A stretch of 64,000 bases of DNA from Parapristionchus giblindavisi. Lineage: Eukaryota; Nematoda; Chromadorea; Rhabditida; Diplogasteridae. The stretch covers positions 1,240,001 through 1,304,000 of the forward strand of contig CALSFV010000208.1 in assembly GCA_943737045.1 (NCBI GenBank), read 5' to 3'. Positions 27,345 to 39,407 of this stretch are shown here, one piece after another. Below the pieces are notes generated by a model. The model saw nothing but the letters and a program-made list of their open reading frames with translations. It did no database searches and was not told the DNA's origin. Every line of letters starts with the position of its first letter. Position 1 is the first letter of the stretch. Made by a program: the position numbers and the translations under genes.

Positions 27345-27738
27345 TAGAGTAGGCAATTCGGGCGTTGCGGGCCCGCAATGAAATTGACTTTTCATTGCTA
27401 ATGATTGCGGGCCCGCAGTGCGGTGTAAAATCATTGCGGGCCCGCAAACTCAGAGGGAGGGGAGGGGGAGCGATAGCGGGTCAGCAATGGCATTGTGGGC
27501 CTGAATGACTACTTTACTCCTACCCTGCGATTTTTTACGATCGCTCGTTCTTCTCTGTTAACGAAGGAAAGTGAAGAGAACTGAGATGAACGACCGATAA
27601 CAAAAAGTAGCAGGGTAAGAATGAAGTATTTATTGCGGGTCCGCAATCGCCCCCCTCCCCTCTCCTAGTTTGCGGGCCCGAAATGATTATAGACCGCTCT
27701 GCGGGCCCGCAATGAATTGTGCTTTATTGCCATCTCTA
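27345..27738. mobile_element. hAT-type MITE with 8-bp target duplication
   Basis: The terminal inverted repeats are TAGAGTAGGCAAT (left) and TAGAGATGGCAAT (right, inverted), typical of hAT transposons. The element is flanked on both sides by TTACAACC (27337-27344 and 27739-27746), an 8-bp duplication as hAT transposases make. The whole 394-bp unit is palindromic and contains several GCGGGCCCGC motifs. No coding capacity. Confidence 0.9.
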
Positions 27739-28115
27739 TTACAACCTAATACATTTTTCACACATTTTCCACCACCCGTTTATCAAAAAATTTTTGTTTG
27801 CTGATATTCAAAGCACGTAGCTTTCTTTTATTGCCCCTTGTATTTTATCATGTGTGAATGTACAATTAAAAACAAGTATGTTGTACCTTTTGACTATATT
27901 TAACAGTTGAATGGCCAATATGAGGTTCTTCATAAGAACAACTGCCACAAATAGGGTTATCGTACTGAAATAGTTTACAATTACCCAACGTGATAACAAA
28001 CTGAATATCACACTTTTTTACCTCTGTACAATTGATCTCCGTGCAAATTCTAATTTGGGAAGTTTGAATATTCTGGAAATTTCATAATCTCGATTGAAAA
28101 GTTGAGCTATTTGTA

Positions 28116-28430
28116 ATGCATCGTTAGATTTGCCTGACGCGCCTAGGCCGTCACGCAAAATATCGTTACATTTGCCTTACACACGCGTCGACGAAAATTT
28201 TGGAGTCTCCCAAGTGGAAAACCCCGATCGTCATCAGGGGTACGGTAAAAGGTTACTGAAGGTTACGGTAACCATTATTGATCGATGATTACGGTAACTT
28301 CCTAATGACAATCAGGGTTTTTCACTTGGGACCCAACACACTCCAAAATTTACGCCGACGCGTGGGTAAGGCAAATGTAACGATATTTTCCGTGACGGCG
28401 TAGGCGCGTCAGGCAAATGTAACGATGCAT
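28116..28430. mobile_element. Foldback MITE with ATGCATCGTTA ends
   Basis: The ends ATGCATCGTTAGATTTGCC and the inverted ATGCATCGTTACATTTGCC pair, and the arms continue through CTGACGCGCCTA-like sequence. The centre with GGTTACGGTAACC and CAGGGTTTTTCACTTGGG is related to the element at 47029-47289. Confidence 0.75.
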
Positions 28431-28566
28431 AAGAAATTAAGATAAGGAGTCATATAGAAGATTGATACCTCCTTACAGTGGAAGCATTCAGAAAATATGA
28501 TATTTTTATATTCATTATTCTTCAGTTCCGCAAATTCTGTAAACAAAGTCCGGATTTGAAAAATGT

Positions 28567-29667
28567 CTACAACTCACTGAGCGCAAGTCGATTGATTGCG
28601 AAATATTGCCCATGAACAATTTTACTTATTCTTCGGCAATATGGGCAAGAGTAGCTGTAATCGATTACTGTTGAAATTTAGATTTTGATTTTTTAAAATT
28701 TAAATGTAACATACCAATCATCTTTTTTTATTGTTTCAATGCATTTTTTGCAGAATGTATGACCACAGTGAAGAGTATGAGGAACTCGGATATGTGCGTC
28801 TTTAAAAAATAATTGATAATAGCCAAATAGTTGAGCAACGTTAATTTTTTCATCGAAGAAAAAACTAACCAAATTTTTTCGTACATATTTGACAGCATTG
28901 GAAGTCCTCAAGCTCGGAATACAGAGAACTTTCAATTATATTTGTGCCATCGGGTTTTATCTTTAAGGTTGCACAAACGTTAACGGGTACAGAGACGAAG
29001 GTCAAGAAAAATACAATGACTTACAATATATGTTTCGGGTAAACGAGTGGAATAAATGTCAGTAGACCATTCGACACTGCTAGGATGCATTTTGGAAATG
29101 CGTGTCTGCACATTCAAAACGCCGTTCGAGTCAATTCCAACAATTGTCGGGTTTTCCTCGAAACTGAATAATCACTTTTATTTTTTTTATCATTATAATA
29201 ACTTCCACTTACTTTGTTCCTACAATTTCATATGATAGATCATTTATATTCACTGATACAAGTTGGTTATAGTAGGACATATAAAAGATCCATTGATTGA
29301 ATAGCACTGATCTTGAATAGGCCTGTAGACATTCTAATATAAATAGCACTGTGATTAAGCCTTACCCCTGGTAATCCCTTCTTCTCCATGTACATCTCTG
29401 ACTTCGTTTGGTAGCGACGTATGGAAGCTTCATCAATAGCGTAATTATTTATTATCCCAAATAAAAAGTTCCTTGAAAAAACATATATTTAAAATTATAT
29501 TTCGAATAATTCTTATTAAACATATTGAATATAATTAATTCATTTATTTGATACACCCGTGACAGGTGCGAAAGCAAATAAAGAAACGATAAGAAAAATA
29601 ATACTAATAATAGAAAGGACTTGGGGAAGGTGACAGGGGTAATTTAACGATAGCTATTACATACTAA

Positions 29668-29739
<72 letters not shown>

Positions 29740-30486
29740 TAAAGATTGAGTACTTCGACTTGTATATAACTTACTGATATACATGAATTGAATCAAATTG
29801 TTTTAGATCTTCAATGGAAATAAACTCCATTCCTATACTCGATCGATAATCTTCATTGAACGAAAAAGCAAATGATACATTCGAATGCCCAACTCTTTCA
29901 ATAAAATAATTCGAACAGTCAGCTTTAAAAACTGAGTGAAATGCATTCCCATTCTGTAAAATTTATTTGTTGTAGCTTCGAAAATAACATTGTACTAACA
30001 GTCAGCTTCTTTACTTGTGTCAAATCCGTGATCACGATCCTTTCGTTTATTAGTTCAGCTTTTTTTATTATACCGTGCTGCAGTTTAATTAATTAGAAAT
30101 GAGAAAATGCTAGAAATTGCCTTTCCTCTTAATTATTCATTTTTTATCTAATGGATAAATAAATAAATGAATCAATAAATAAATAAATAAAATGAATGTC
30201 ATTAAAACATACGTTTCGGAAGAAGTAAACATTATCAATAATTCCGTTTTCGAAGGGCTCATAACAATCAAATTTTTTTTCTGCACGCATCGTTCTAAAA
30301 GCTTAATATTAGCGCTGCAGGTCGCGTATAGATTTTGTAATTTCTGTCATTAGAAAATCTTAATAATATAAACTTATAAAAGATAACGAACCCTCTGATC
30401 CATGTGATGAATTTCGCATCATTTTCTTCAAATGAATGGTGTACAAATTCATCTATATTGATCATTGCAATAATAACAGTATTCAT
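28567..30486 (-). CDS. Protein with C-terminal C3HC4 RING finger
   Basis: Ten minus-strand exons in consistent phase give 350 aa: 30486-30392, 30294-30213, 30077-30000, 29953-29775, 29471-29366, 29322-29213, 29163-29025, 28960-28870, 28799-28715, 28654-28567 (TAG). The RING (residues about 286-328) reads CQIC, 15 residues, LHCGHTFCKKC, then SCPYC: all eight zinc ligands are present although split over three exons. RING proteins of this kind are usually E3 ubiquitin ligases. The N-terminal 280 residues are not recognised; they look globular with no clear membrane segment. The start is uncertain: ATG at 30486 is the first in frame, while an isolated exon 30569-30537 after a TTTCAG (MLKFVKREEYS) does not join in phase by any acceptor I could find. 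An AT microsatellite sits in the fourth intron. Confidence 0.8.
29670..29738. repeat. (TA)n microsatellite in intron
   Basis: About 68 bp of TA repeat in the intron between the RING-gene exons ending at 29775 and starting at 29471, flanked by two copies of ACTAAAGA. Confidence 0.95.
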
Positions 30487-30629
30487 AGTTTAATCATACC
30501 GTTAGAAATTTGATAGAAATATCCGCTTCGGCTTACCGAGTATTCTTCACGCTTTACAAATTTCAACATACTACTGAAATTAACGAAGTAAACCATAACT
30601 ATATATTTATATTTTATTTAATAATAATT

Positions 30630-31900
30630 ATTATTATTGTAAACCATAAATATACATATATGATTTATTGAAGGAAACACGAAAAATGAGCGACACATTT
30701 GTTCCGAAAAGTGCACACTCGCCCCACCCCCTTGCCGCCCCTTTCAGCCAGAGGGCCGGGAAGGGCCTTCGTCGCGAAAGCCCTTCCCCAAACCAAAATT
30801 CTCTCGAAGGAGAGTGGCGCAACTGATTCGTCAGAAGCGAAGAATGGTGAGGCCAAGCGCTATTTATAGGGCACAGTACAAACTACAAACCTCGCGTGCG
30901 TACTCTCTAACTGCAACACACTGTCTAACTCACAATCTCACTCTCTACAGCTCTCTCTCCTCTCCCATCTCCCTCTGCGTGTCTGACTCGGTCTGACTGT
31001 CTGTGCTCTAGCAACGGATACCCTCAAAATGCATAACTATTTTTGCAGTACCTAAGCGCAGAAAGTATTAATCGTCGTAATCAATATTACACATACTGTG
31101 GTTGTTATACACTATCGAAATCTAGATTAGATATGAATAGTCATAATGTTCAAATAATCTAGTTACGCTACACAGAAATTTGTTTTTGGTATAAATATAT
31201 TTGGAGAACTCGAATGCGTATATTGAATTAATTTAAAATTTGACAAAATAGGTTCTCTAGAATTTAGATGTGTAATAAATATAAAAAAGGAAAGAATTAG
31301 ACAAATTAGCGAAGTAATGTTGGAGAAACAAATGGGGAATGAGCTATTATCTTTATAAATGAATTGAATGGCGTCCTGTCAGGGATTTAATATCGTAATC
31401 TGACCTAGCTATAGCTCTATAGAGCATACAGAGGGGGGGGGGAAGGTTAGAGAGAAGATGGAGGGAGAGGGAGAGGGAGAGGAGATGGTGGAAGAGGTAA
31501 GATGGTTTTCTTTAAATCGTTGGATTGATTCTAGACCTCAATACTATTTCATGTTAGATACTCACAATGTTGTTCTTTAATAGAACGAAGGAAAGTAAAC
31601 GATTTCAAATAGGTATATGAAATGATAAATGTAGACAGTATCTTAACAGCATTACTTTAAAAGCTTTCAATGAACAGATGAAGACTGTGAGACACTTCGA
31701 GATTCTCATCGCTCTGTTAATGAAAGCTGTTATAGATCCTGATAAGCTGTTATTGTTCCATGTATTGATTAGTGTCTATCATATTGATACGCAACGTCTC
31801 ATCATTCCAGTAATTGACGCGACGTTAAAAAACAGCATTTTCGTTAGCCTATGAGCTTTCTCCATGAAGTCGAAAGATTTATCGCCACTGCAACGGACAA
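30630..31900. other. Gene-free stretch
   Basis: Upstream of the RING gene. It contains a GC-rich patch (about 30715-30800), GA-rich sequence (31430-31500) and no convincing exon. Open frames near 30650-30850 on the minus strand overlap in several frames and have no family resemblance. Confidence 0.5.
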
Positions 31901-32644
31901 CATTGACCGATTCTCTCATTAGATCAGTAATGTCAAGACGGCATCATACCCGCTTTTCTCACGGATAACCACAAAGTATCTAATTTGCCCATCCGGATAT
32001 GCGGAAGCAGAAAGACTATTCGGAATTGCGGGTATCTTTCTCAACAAATGCACAGAGTGTCTTTCCAAAGACTACTGTTCATCCATTTCAATATTTTTTA
32101 AGGGAGCAAAAGTAAAGAAAATTATTGATATTTCATTCGTTCTTGCAATATATTCTTGTCAGTGTTTTCGTTTAGTAGAGATTTTTGACAAGCACTTATC
32201 ATTAGTACATTTAAAGATGGGTAACCACGAAAAGAAACATTGGCTCCTACCACGATGGGAATGAGCCCCCTCAGACATATACTGTAAGTAAAAAGTGTGT
32301 TTATGTTCAGTTTGCGACCGGCATTCAACCTTTGCCCTCACATTAGGCCCTTTCCCATCTCTCTTTCTCCATTCCCTGCACTATTCAACATCTTTCAATC
32401 GTGATTATGTCAATCAATACGCAGAATCATTACAAAAGAAATAGTATGCGGTGACTTATACGACTTTTGCTACCATCCTGTCTTCACAGTTTATTCACGA
32501 AAATATTCGTGGGACACCACCTTTAAAATAATTAAGTTCTAAATTGCCGAAGTTGCCGAAATTGCCGGCAATTACCGAATTTTTTTATCTTACGTTAACC
32601 GGCAATTGCCGGTTGCCGAAAAAAGCGGTTACCGCACACCCCTG
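31900..32644 (+). pseudogene. Degenerate hAT transposase, C-terminal part and 3' end
   Basis: From about 31950 the frame reads YPLFSRITTKYLICPSGYAE then AERLFGIAGIFLNK, the C-terminal dimerisation region of hAT transposases (consensus with A-S-x-x-x-E-R-x-F-S/G-x-A-G). Upstream and downstream the frame is broken by stops. About 600 bp further, GCGGTTACCGCACACCCCTG (ending 32644) is a classic hAT terminal end (CAGGGGTGTGCGG inverted), preceded by CCGGCAATTGCCGG palindromes. I could not place the left end. Confidence 0.6.
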
Positions 32645-32759
32645 GTATAAATACATTATTTGCTAATGCGGAATTATCATAAAAACGTCATATTACTAGT
32701 CATCTCCGAATAGTTGATGTGGCAATTAGGAAAGGCACCAATGAATGGAGCAGACCTAG

Positions 32760-33300
32760 GTTGTGCGGTAAATAGTTTTGGAAAATGTTTGGAAAACGGA
32801 AAATTTCAGAAATTATTTCTCGGAAAATTCAGAATATTCGGATTATTTGGGAAAAATCGTTAATGTGTTATCGAGGAACAGAAAATCACTGCAACAACAG
32901 TTCATAATCGAGGAAGGGAATATTAGTGGCCAGGACAATTTTCCTACTTTTTCTCGGAAAATCGGAAAATTTGGAAATTCCGAAAACTGAAAATGAACTG
33001 CCCTGGGGCAGACTGTAGATTTTTAAGGACGTAGTTCTCGTTTGATCGATTTTAGTCGAAATTTTGAATTTAATGGTTTTCAAAACACCCCAGTTCAGTG
33101 TGGTTGTTCATCTTTTTCCAGAAGAAGCCCTCTATAAAAGCTGTTAAAGAAAATGCGATGAATTCTGAAATGGAAGATTTGCAAAGCTATGAAATAAAAT
33201 AAAAAAATCCGAGTTACCTACACTCTTAATTGTAGGCATACATTCTGTTTAAAATGCATTAGAGCAATCAAGAAAGAAGACAGGTTCATTTTAAGAGAGA
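32760..33300. other. Low-complexity GGAAAAT-rich repeat and flanks
   Basis: Between about 32780 and 32995 the sequence repeats variants of CGGAAAATTTCGGAAA on the plus strand, probably an eroded MITE. At 33023-33055 a block AAGGACGTAGTTCTCG is shared with 60317-60350. No gene. Confidence 0.5.
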
Positions 33301-33341
33301 TAGCCGTTAAAACGCACTCTCCCTTACAACGGAGGGGAGTC

Positions 33342-34772
33342 GGCGGGGGCATGGCACAATGTTTCAAAATCATCCTAGGTGACTCATATTTGATGGTTAG
33401 AGTCCCTAGGGAAGGTATACGCTTCAGCCGAAAAAATGACCCGAATTATCGATTTTTGATCTACCAAAAGTCGAAAAATCAAAGTGTGATTTCCATCGCA
33501 TGTTATATACCATTCCATAGAGGATCCAAAGTTATATAAGAATACCAAGTTTCATAAGTTTTCATAACTCCATGTTCGAGAAATATCCGATTTTCCAATT
33601 TTTGACCAGGATTTTTTGTTTTGATCTCATGGCTTACTATGTTACCATCATTTCCCATTCCTGGATCTTTGACATATTATGTAAAAATGGACGGGCTATC
33701 AGAATATCACACTTATTTGGACCTGCTAGGTGCCATTCATAGCGATATCATGAGAAATCTAACCCCATTCTAACGCCCGAACGCCGACGCAGGTTCGAAT
33801 CCGGGTACGGACATAAATTTTTGCCAATTTTTTTCTGCTCAAATTTGACTTTAAATTATACTTGCATGTGTTTTACCGTGTTTTCACTAATTTATTGTAC
33901 GAAATAACCAAAAAAACAATATCAGAAATACTAAGAAATCGTATTACTGATATTCGGCACTTTGTATATTTAGATACAGAAAAGCAATCAAGCTGATCTT
34001 TTGGGTCAATGTGTGAAATGTTTCCAGGAATACAACCATAATGTGTTAATGTAATTAAATTATTTCACTGTTGCGTAGTGATGACGAAATCTAAGTAAAC
34101 GTTTATGAAAATGTATAGTTCTTTAGTGAAAAGTCATGTTATTCTGAAACATCGTGAGAGAATCTTTGAAGGAATGATTTTAAGACCCTACAGAATCCCT
34201 CCTCCCCCTTCCCCCTTCAGAATGCAGGTGTTGAATTAAAATAATTTTAAAGTCGCAGCAAACGTTCTGCTCACATAGTCAGGTGTACTCGACTTCAGCG
34301 CGTAGGTATTTATGCTTTCCCTCTCACACTGCTCTCGCCCCTGTGCCTGTTCTGATAAAATATCTTATTTTCAAAGCTCCTATATATGTTAGACTTATTG
34401 ACAAAGGTTTTTTTCAATTGCTGAACATTGATCTTTGTACTTTGATCTTTAATCCTTCTCCATAAATTTTCAAACAATGGACCTCCACTAGGGCTTTTCT
34501 ACTAACATTATTTTGGTACTTAGAACAACGAGTCATTAGCTCAGCTAGAAGCTGAGTTTTCAGTTTCGGAGCTCAGATTTGCAGCCCCACTACTGCTTAA
34601 AGAAGGGCACCCTTGACATTTTTCGTGGCTAAACTGGTCAGGCTCACTATAGATCACATCTCCGTAAATACAAAAACAATAATCTCTAAAATTTTAGATG
34701 CCCCGGAATACAAGTAATTCGAGGTTAAAGTTCATTGATCTCCAGGTAAAAGCGCGAGTTTTTGAATTTGAA

Positions 34773-34832
<60 letters not shown>

Positions 34833-36118
34833 AATTGCAAACGGGAATCCAACCCACGTGGTATGGTCACAAACGCTGACAAGTATGGTGCGTATAAAAT
34901 GTACTTGCATAAGAAAATGACACTGGGTTCTAAAGAACGGAAGTCGCTCAAAGGCTAGATCTCGCCCCGCCTCTCGATTATCTCTCCGCTGCCTTTCCCT
35001 AACCCGGCTGTACTTCGCTGCGCGCTATTTGATATAGGAGAGATCGGCATAGTCTCTGAACCATGCAAAACAAGAAATAGTCTATTCTACAAATAAAACA
35101 AGTGATTTTTATACGCTCAGCAACCACTTAGCTATACCCGCTTCTCTCTGACCCTCTCAATTCTGATAGAGAACATAAGGTCATTTCCTATGTCCTACGT
35201 TCTTCATGTGAATAGCGCACCCCAAATCTCCTCGTTCCCTTTCCTTAAAAAAGAATCCGATATATCCGATTCTTTTTCCTTGTAAGCCCTAATGGAGGTC
35301 TTCACTCTCACGAAGAACATGACTTTTCACTAAAGAACTATACATTTTCATAAACGTTTACTTAGATTTCGTCATCACTACGCAACAGTGAAATAATTTA
35401 ATTACATTAACACATTATGGTTGTATTCCTGGAAACATTTCACACATTGACCCAAAAGATCAGCTTGATTGCTTTTCTGTATCTAAATATACAAAGTGCC
35501 GAATATCAGTAATACGATTTCTTAGTATTTCTGATATTGTTTTTTTGGTTATTTCGTACAATAAATTAGTGAAAACACGGTAAAACACATGCAAGTATAA
35601 TTTAAAGTCAAATTTGAGCAGAAAAAAATTGGCAAAAATTTATGTCCGTACCCGGATTCGAACCTGCGTCGGCGTTCGGGCGTTAGAATGGGGTTAGATT
35701 TCACATGATATCACTATGAATGGCACCTAGCAGGTCCAAATAAGTGTGATATTCGGATAGCCCGTCCATTTTTACATAATATGTCAACGATCCAGGAATG
35801 GGAAATGATGGTAACATAGTAAGCCATGAGATCAAAACAAAAAATCCTGGTCAAAAATTGGAAAATCGGATATTTCTCGAACATGGAGTTATGAAAACTT
35901 ATGAAACTTGGTATTCTTATATAACTTTGGATCCTCTATCGAATGACATATAACATGCGTTGGAAATCACACTTTGATTTTTCGACTTTTGGTAGATCAA
36001 AAATCGATAATTCGGTTCAATTTTTCGGCTGAAGCGTATGCCGTCCCTAGGGACTCTAACCATCAAATATGAGTCACCTAGGATGATTTTGAAACATTGT
36101 GCCATGCCCCCGCCGGTC
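33342..36118. mobile_element. 2.8-kb foldback element with about 0.8-kb arms
   Basis: The left arm (33342-34155) and right arm (35308-36118) are about 95% identical inverted copies, beginning GGCGGGGGCATGGCACAATG. Each arm holds GCAGGTTCGAATCCGGG, a perfect tRNA B box (GGTTCGAATCC) without an obvious A box. The centre (34156-35307) contains a TA microsatellite and no recognisable ORF. A partial relative of the arm is found at about 50160-50290. Confidence 0.8.
34776..34830. repeat. (TA)n microsatellite
   Basis: About 54 bp of TA repeat in the centre of the foldback element. Confidence 0.95.
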
Positions 36119-36877
36119 TTATGGAGAACGCGTTTTAAGACTCGACCACCCCACGGACGCGTGCGCTAGCAATGAGAGCTGGGGGTTCATACTTGGGTGT
36201 TAGGAGTGTCACCGGCCCTTATTACACAAAACAGTAGAAATTTCCTGTTTGTGCCCTCAGGCTATTGAAAAAAATTAATTTAAAAATAAAACGTTTAAAA
36301 ATCATATTTTTTCAAATTGTTGACGTGAAGTCTAAATATCATGAGCGATACGTCTAGAGTGCACAGACCTTGCTAATTCACTATTAGCATCGAATGTGCG
36401 TTGATTCCTAAACCACTTTTTTGACTCAACATTTTGGTTTTTTTCGGAAAATTCATCGCTTGTTCTAGTTTGTGACAGAGTTTTTCCACCAGGCATTGTA
36501 GCCTAAGCAATCCTGCATTGATTCCACTTAAAACTGGGCTCTTCACGTTAGACCCGGTTGTCGAATTTTTCGCTCGAATTTCCGTCATCGATGGTTTTCC
36601 CGAACAAATGCTGTATTTTCCAAACGATTGGTGCGGAATTGTGGTCTGCTCAAAGTTTCGAGGTGAGATGAATAATATGACACAAGAAGCCCATCACTTG
36701 GATCAATTTGAAAATTTCGATTTTCACGACCTGGTCCGGAAATTTCAAAATTTCTCAAGTTTGAATTTATGTCGCTTATTGTGAAGTACTAATGATGCGA
36801 ATAACATTCAGCTAATGCTCAATGGCTGATCTATCCTTTCAACCATTTTTCGAACATTTTAAATTCGAAAAGTCAAA

Positions 36878-37801
36878 TAGAAAAAAGATGTGATTAAAAA
36901 ACCTTTTTTTAAAATCACAAAAATAATTTTTTCGTATCTTAGATGCCAGAAGGCGCAGAATTTCTATGCAGATTATTAAAGATCAGAGCAATATTAGTTA
37001 ATAAAAAAAATTTTAAAAAATAAAAAAAGGTATGGTGTTTTTTCACAAAATCAACCTGTTTTCAAACCCCCTCATGTTTGTACTCATATTGAAGAACTCG
37101 TCGAGTCGAACAACTTTAATGTTGAACGTTTTGTCTGTAACTCATGTACAAGAGAAATACATGAATTTAGATTTATTGAATCCAATTTTTTGTGTCGCTT
37201 GTATCTTGAGAACAAACGACTTTCATAGAATATGACCAACATGACAAATGATGTACTCGACGAGTTCTTTAAAATGAGTATAAGCATGGCAAGGTTTCGA
37301 CAACTTTTTTTCATGACCACTTTAGAGGCCATGATTTCCCGAATATGGGCCAATAATTTTTTTTCGTGAAACAACAAATTAAGTATGAATTTTTGAGTTC
37401 TACAATATAGGCGTAATCACTTTGCGCACAAAAAATCTTTTACTTTCGATTTACTTTAAATTGACTGAAAAACTGTGAGAATAAATTAAACTCATGTATT
37501 TCTGTTGTACATGAGTAACTGACAAAACGTTCAACATGAAAGTTGTTCTACGCGACGAGTTCTTCAATATGAGTACAAACATGAGGGGGTTTGAAGACAA
37601 AAATATTTTCGGGTCGTCTTCAGGTTGATTTTGTGAAAAAACACCATACCTTTTTTATACTTTTTATTTTTTTTATTAACTAATCTTGCTCTGATCTTTA
37701 ATAATCTGCATAGAAATTCTGCGCCTTCTGGCATCTAAGATACGAGAAAATTATTTTTGTGATTTAAAAAAAGGTTTTTTAATCACAACTTTTTTCTATT
37801 T
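36878..37801. mobile_element. 0.9-kb foldback element
   Basis: Inverted arms of about 290-310 bp (36878-37165 and 37485-37801) share GATGCCAGAAGGCGCAGAAT, GGTATGGTGTTTTTTCAC and CCCCCTCATGTTTGTACTCA. A third partial inverted unit with ACTCGACGAGTTCTT lies in the centre. No recognisable ORF. Confidence 0.75.
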
Positions 37802-37954
37802 GTTTTGCGCATTACACATGCAAAAGAAAAGTTTTTTTTCATATTTTTCTACATTTTTTGAGTTGCGGAACAGCTTTCCAGACAATTTTGAAAGAAGTTA
37901 TGATTTTTCGAATTTTAGAACCGTCAAATACCTAAAAGCCGGCTTTGAGACCTG

Positions 37955-38165
37955 GGGTCCGTCCAATCTGTCAAAAAAGATGCGAAGAAAGTTGCGAAGA
38001 AAGTTCGCAACTTTCGACGCAAAGTTCGACGCAAGTTTTCTCTAAATCTCACGAAATACACACTCTCTAGTACTCTCTAACAACTTTCGATCGAAATTTG
38101 CGTCGGAAGTTGCGACGAAAAGATGCGTCGAAAGATGCGAACTTTCTTGCGAGGTCGGTTAGAGC
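37955..38165. repeat. Palindromic repeat with GCGAACTTTC units
   Basis: Dense direct and inverted copies of AAAGTTGCGA / GCGAACTTTC / TTTCGATCGAAA, beginning with GGTCCGTCCAATCTGTC. An inverted relative with the same GGTCCGTCCAATCTGTC (complement) is at about 56085-56215. Confidence 0.65.
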
Positions 38166-39229
38166 AGGCGAGAGAGTGTGCATTTGAAGAGGAGCAGAAA
38201 AAGTAAACGGAGCTTTAAATAAAGTTGCGTCGAAAGTTTAATTTACAAAAGTGATAGTGTGATGGTTAAATTGTGGTTACTCAGCTCTCCATGAAAGTAT
38301 GTTCAACAATTTATAAATATTTTTTGTGAAAACACTTATTATTTACACGAAAACTGTACAGGAAATCGTGTGCATTCTCAGTCACATTCGTCCGATTTTT
38401 TGAGAGCGCGTAGCAGCTGAAAAAACATGTTCGAACAGCGGGGGGGGGGGACACACGCGTGCGCGACCGCGCGCGTGACTTGACTGAGCGCATATGCACG
38501 CTTGTTCTCTCCATTCTTTTCGTTTTCCCATCGCTTATGTCCAGACGATCACTGTCAGCACTACTACCGCCTCTAGAACTACGAATAGGCGGCCTCTCTG
38601 TGGTGGATATATCTTCTGGCAGCTCAGGTAGTCTTAATATTCTAATTTTTACGATTTCTTGTATTAATTGCGTTCTCTTGTACAAGCTTGTTATGAAATA
38701 CACACTCCTCTCTGTCTCACTCTCCTCTCTGTCTCACTCTCCTCTCTGTCTCGCTCTCCTCTCAGTCTGTCTCGCGATAGGGTGCGCGCATTTCACTCTC
38801 TCTTTCTTACCCTTTTTTACCCTTATTTTTAAAATCCACTGTTCATTTGACCTTCCCAATGCTCTGATTACATTTGTCTAGTGTAGTTACACCCTATATC
38901 TCTTCTGGTTAGCTTATTTTCTCATTAGTTTCTTATTTACACTTGTTTTCACCGCTTCCCTTCTCACTCTCTCAATTTCACACGCTCTCTCACCTCCTTC
39001 CTTCTCTCTAGCTCTTTAACAAGGGAACCACTTAACCATAAGTCATTTTTCTCTAATTTTGATTTCTTGACGCGAATCTACATGGAATAAGGTTTCCAAA
39101 AAGGTAGGTCACAAGAATCACATTCGCGTTTTAAGGCCTTTTTTCGGCTTCTGAAAAAAGCACTAGATTTGCATCTCGCCCGCCTCTTTCGTGCAGCAGA
39201 AAAGACTCGCAGAAGAGAGATAGGGCAGA

Positions 39230-39303
39230 CAAGTGGCCGAGTGGTGTAGTGGTCTGGAGCGCGCGCGCTCACTCCGACTTTTGGTGGTTCAATTTCTCAA
39301 GCA
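39230..39303 (+). other. tRNA-like sequence in left end of the pogo-like element
   Basis: GGCCGAGTGGTGTAGTGGTC provides a perfect A box (TGGTGTAGTGG). About 40 nt later TGGTTCAATT follows, which fits the B box core GWTCRANNC in the right-hand copy (GGTTCAATTCC). The match resembles tRNA-Glu/Asp/Gly D arms. No proper acceptor stem, so it is not an ordinary tRNA gene. Confidence 0.6.
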
Positions 39304-39407
39304 GTCGATACTTTTTGCCATGTTTTTCGAGGCATTTACATGTTTCAACCTGTTTTGGTATAGCATCTACTGTGTTATTTACATATTTTTTGTCATATGC
39401 ATTGGTT

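Noticed and set aside
27345..27738. CRISPR-like array of GCGGGCCCGC repeats
   Set aside because: The repeats are part of one palindromic hAT MITE with a target duplication; spacing is irregular and the genome is eukaryotic.
30537..30569. First coding exon of the RING gene (MLKFVKREEYS after TTTCAG)
   Set aside because: Attractive signals, but no acceptor downstream joins it in phase to the exon at 30486-30392.
33780..33835. Possible tRNA gene around GCAGGTTCGAATCCGGG
   Set aside because: Only the B box is clear; no A box at the right distance and no acceptor stem.
34694..34958. Open frames containing Tyr-Ile repeats
   Set aside because: They cross a TA microsatellite inside a foldback element.
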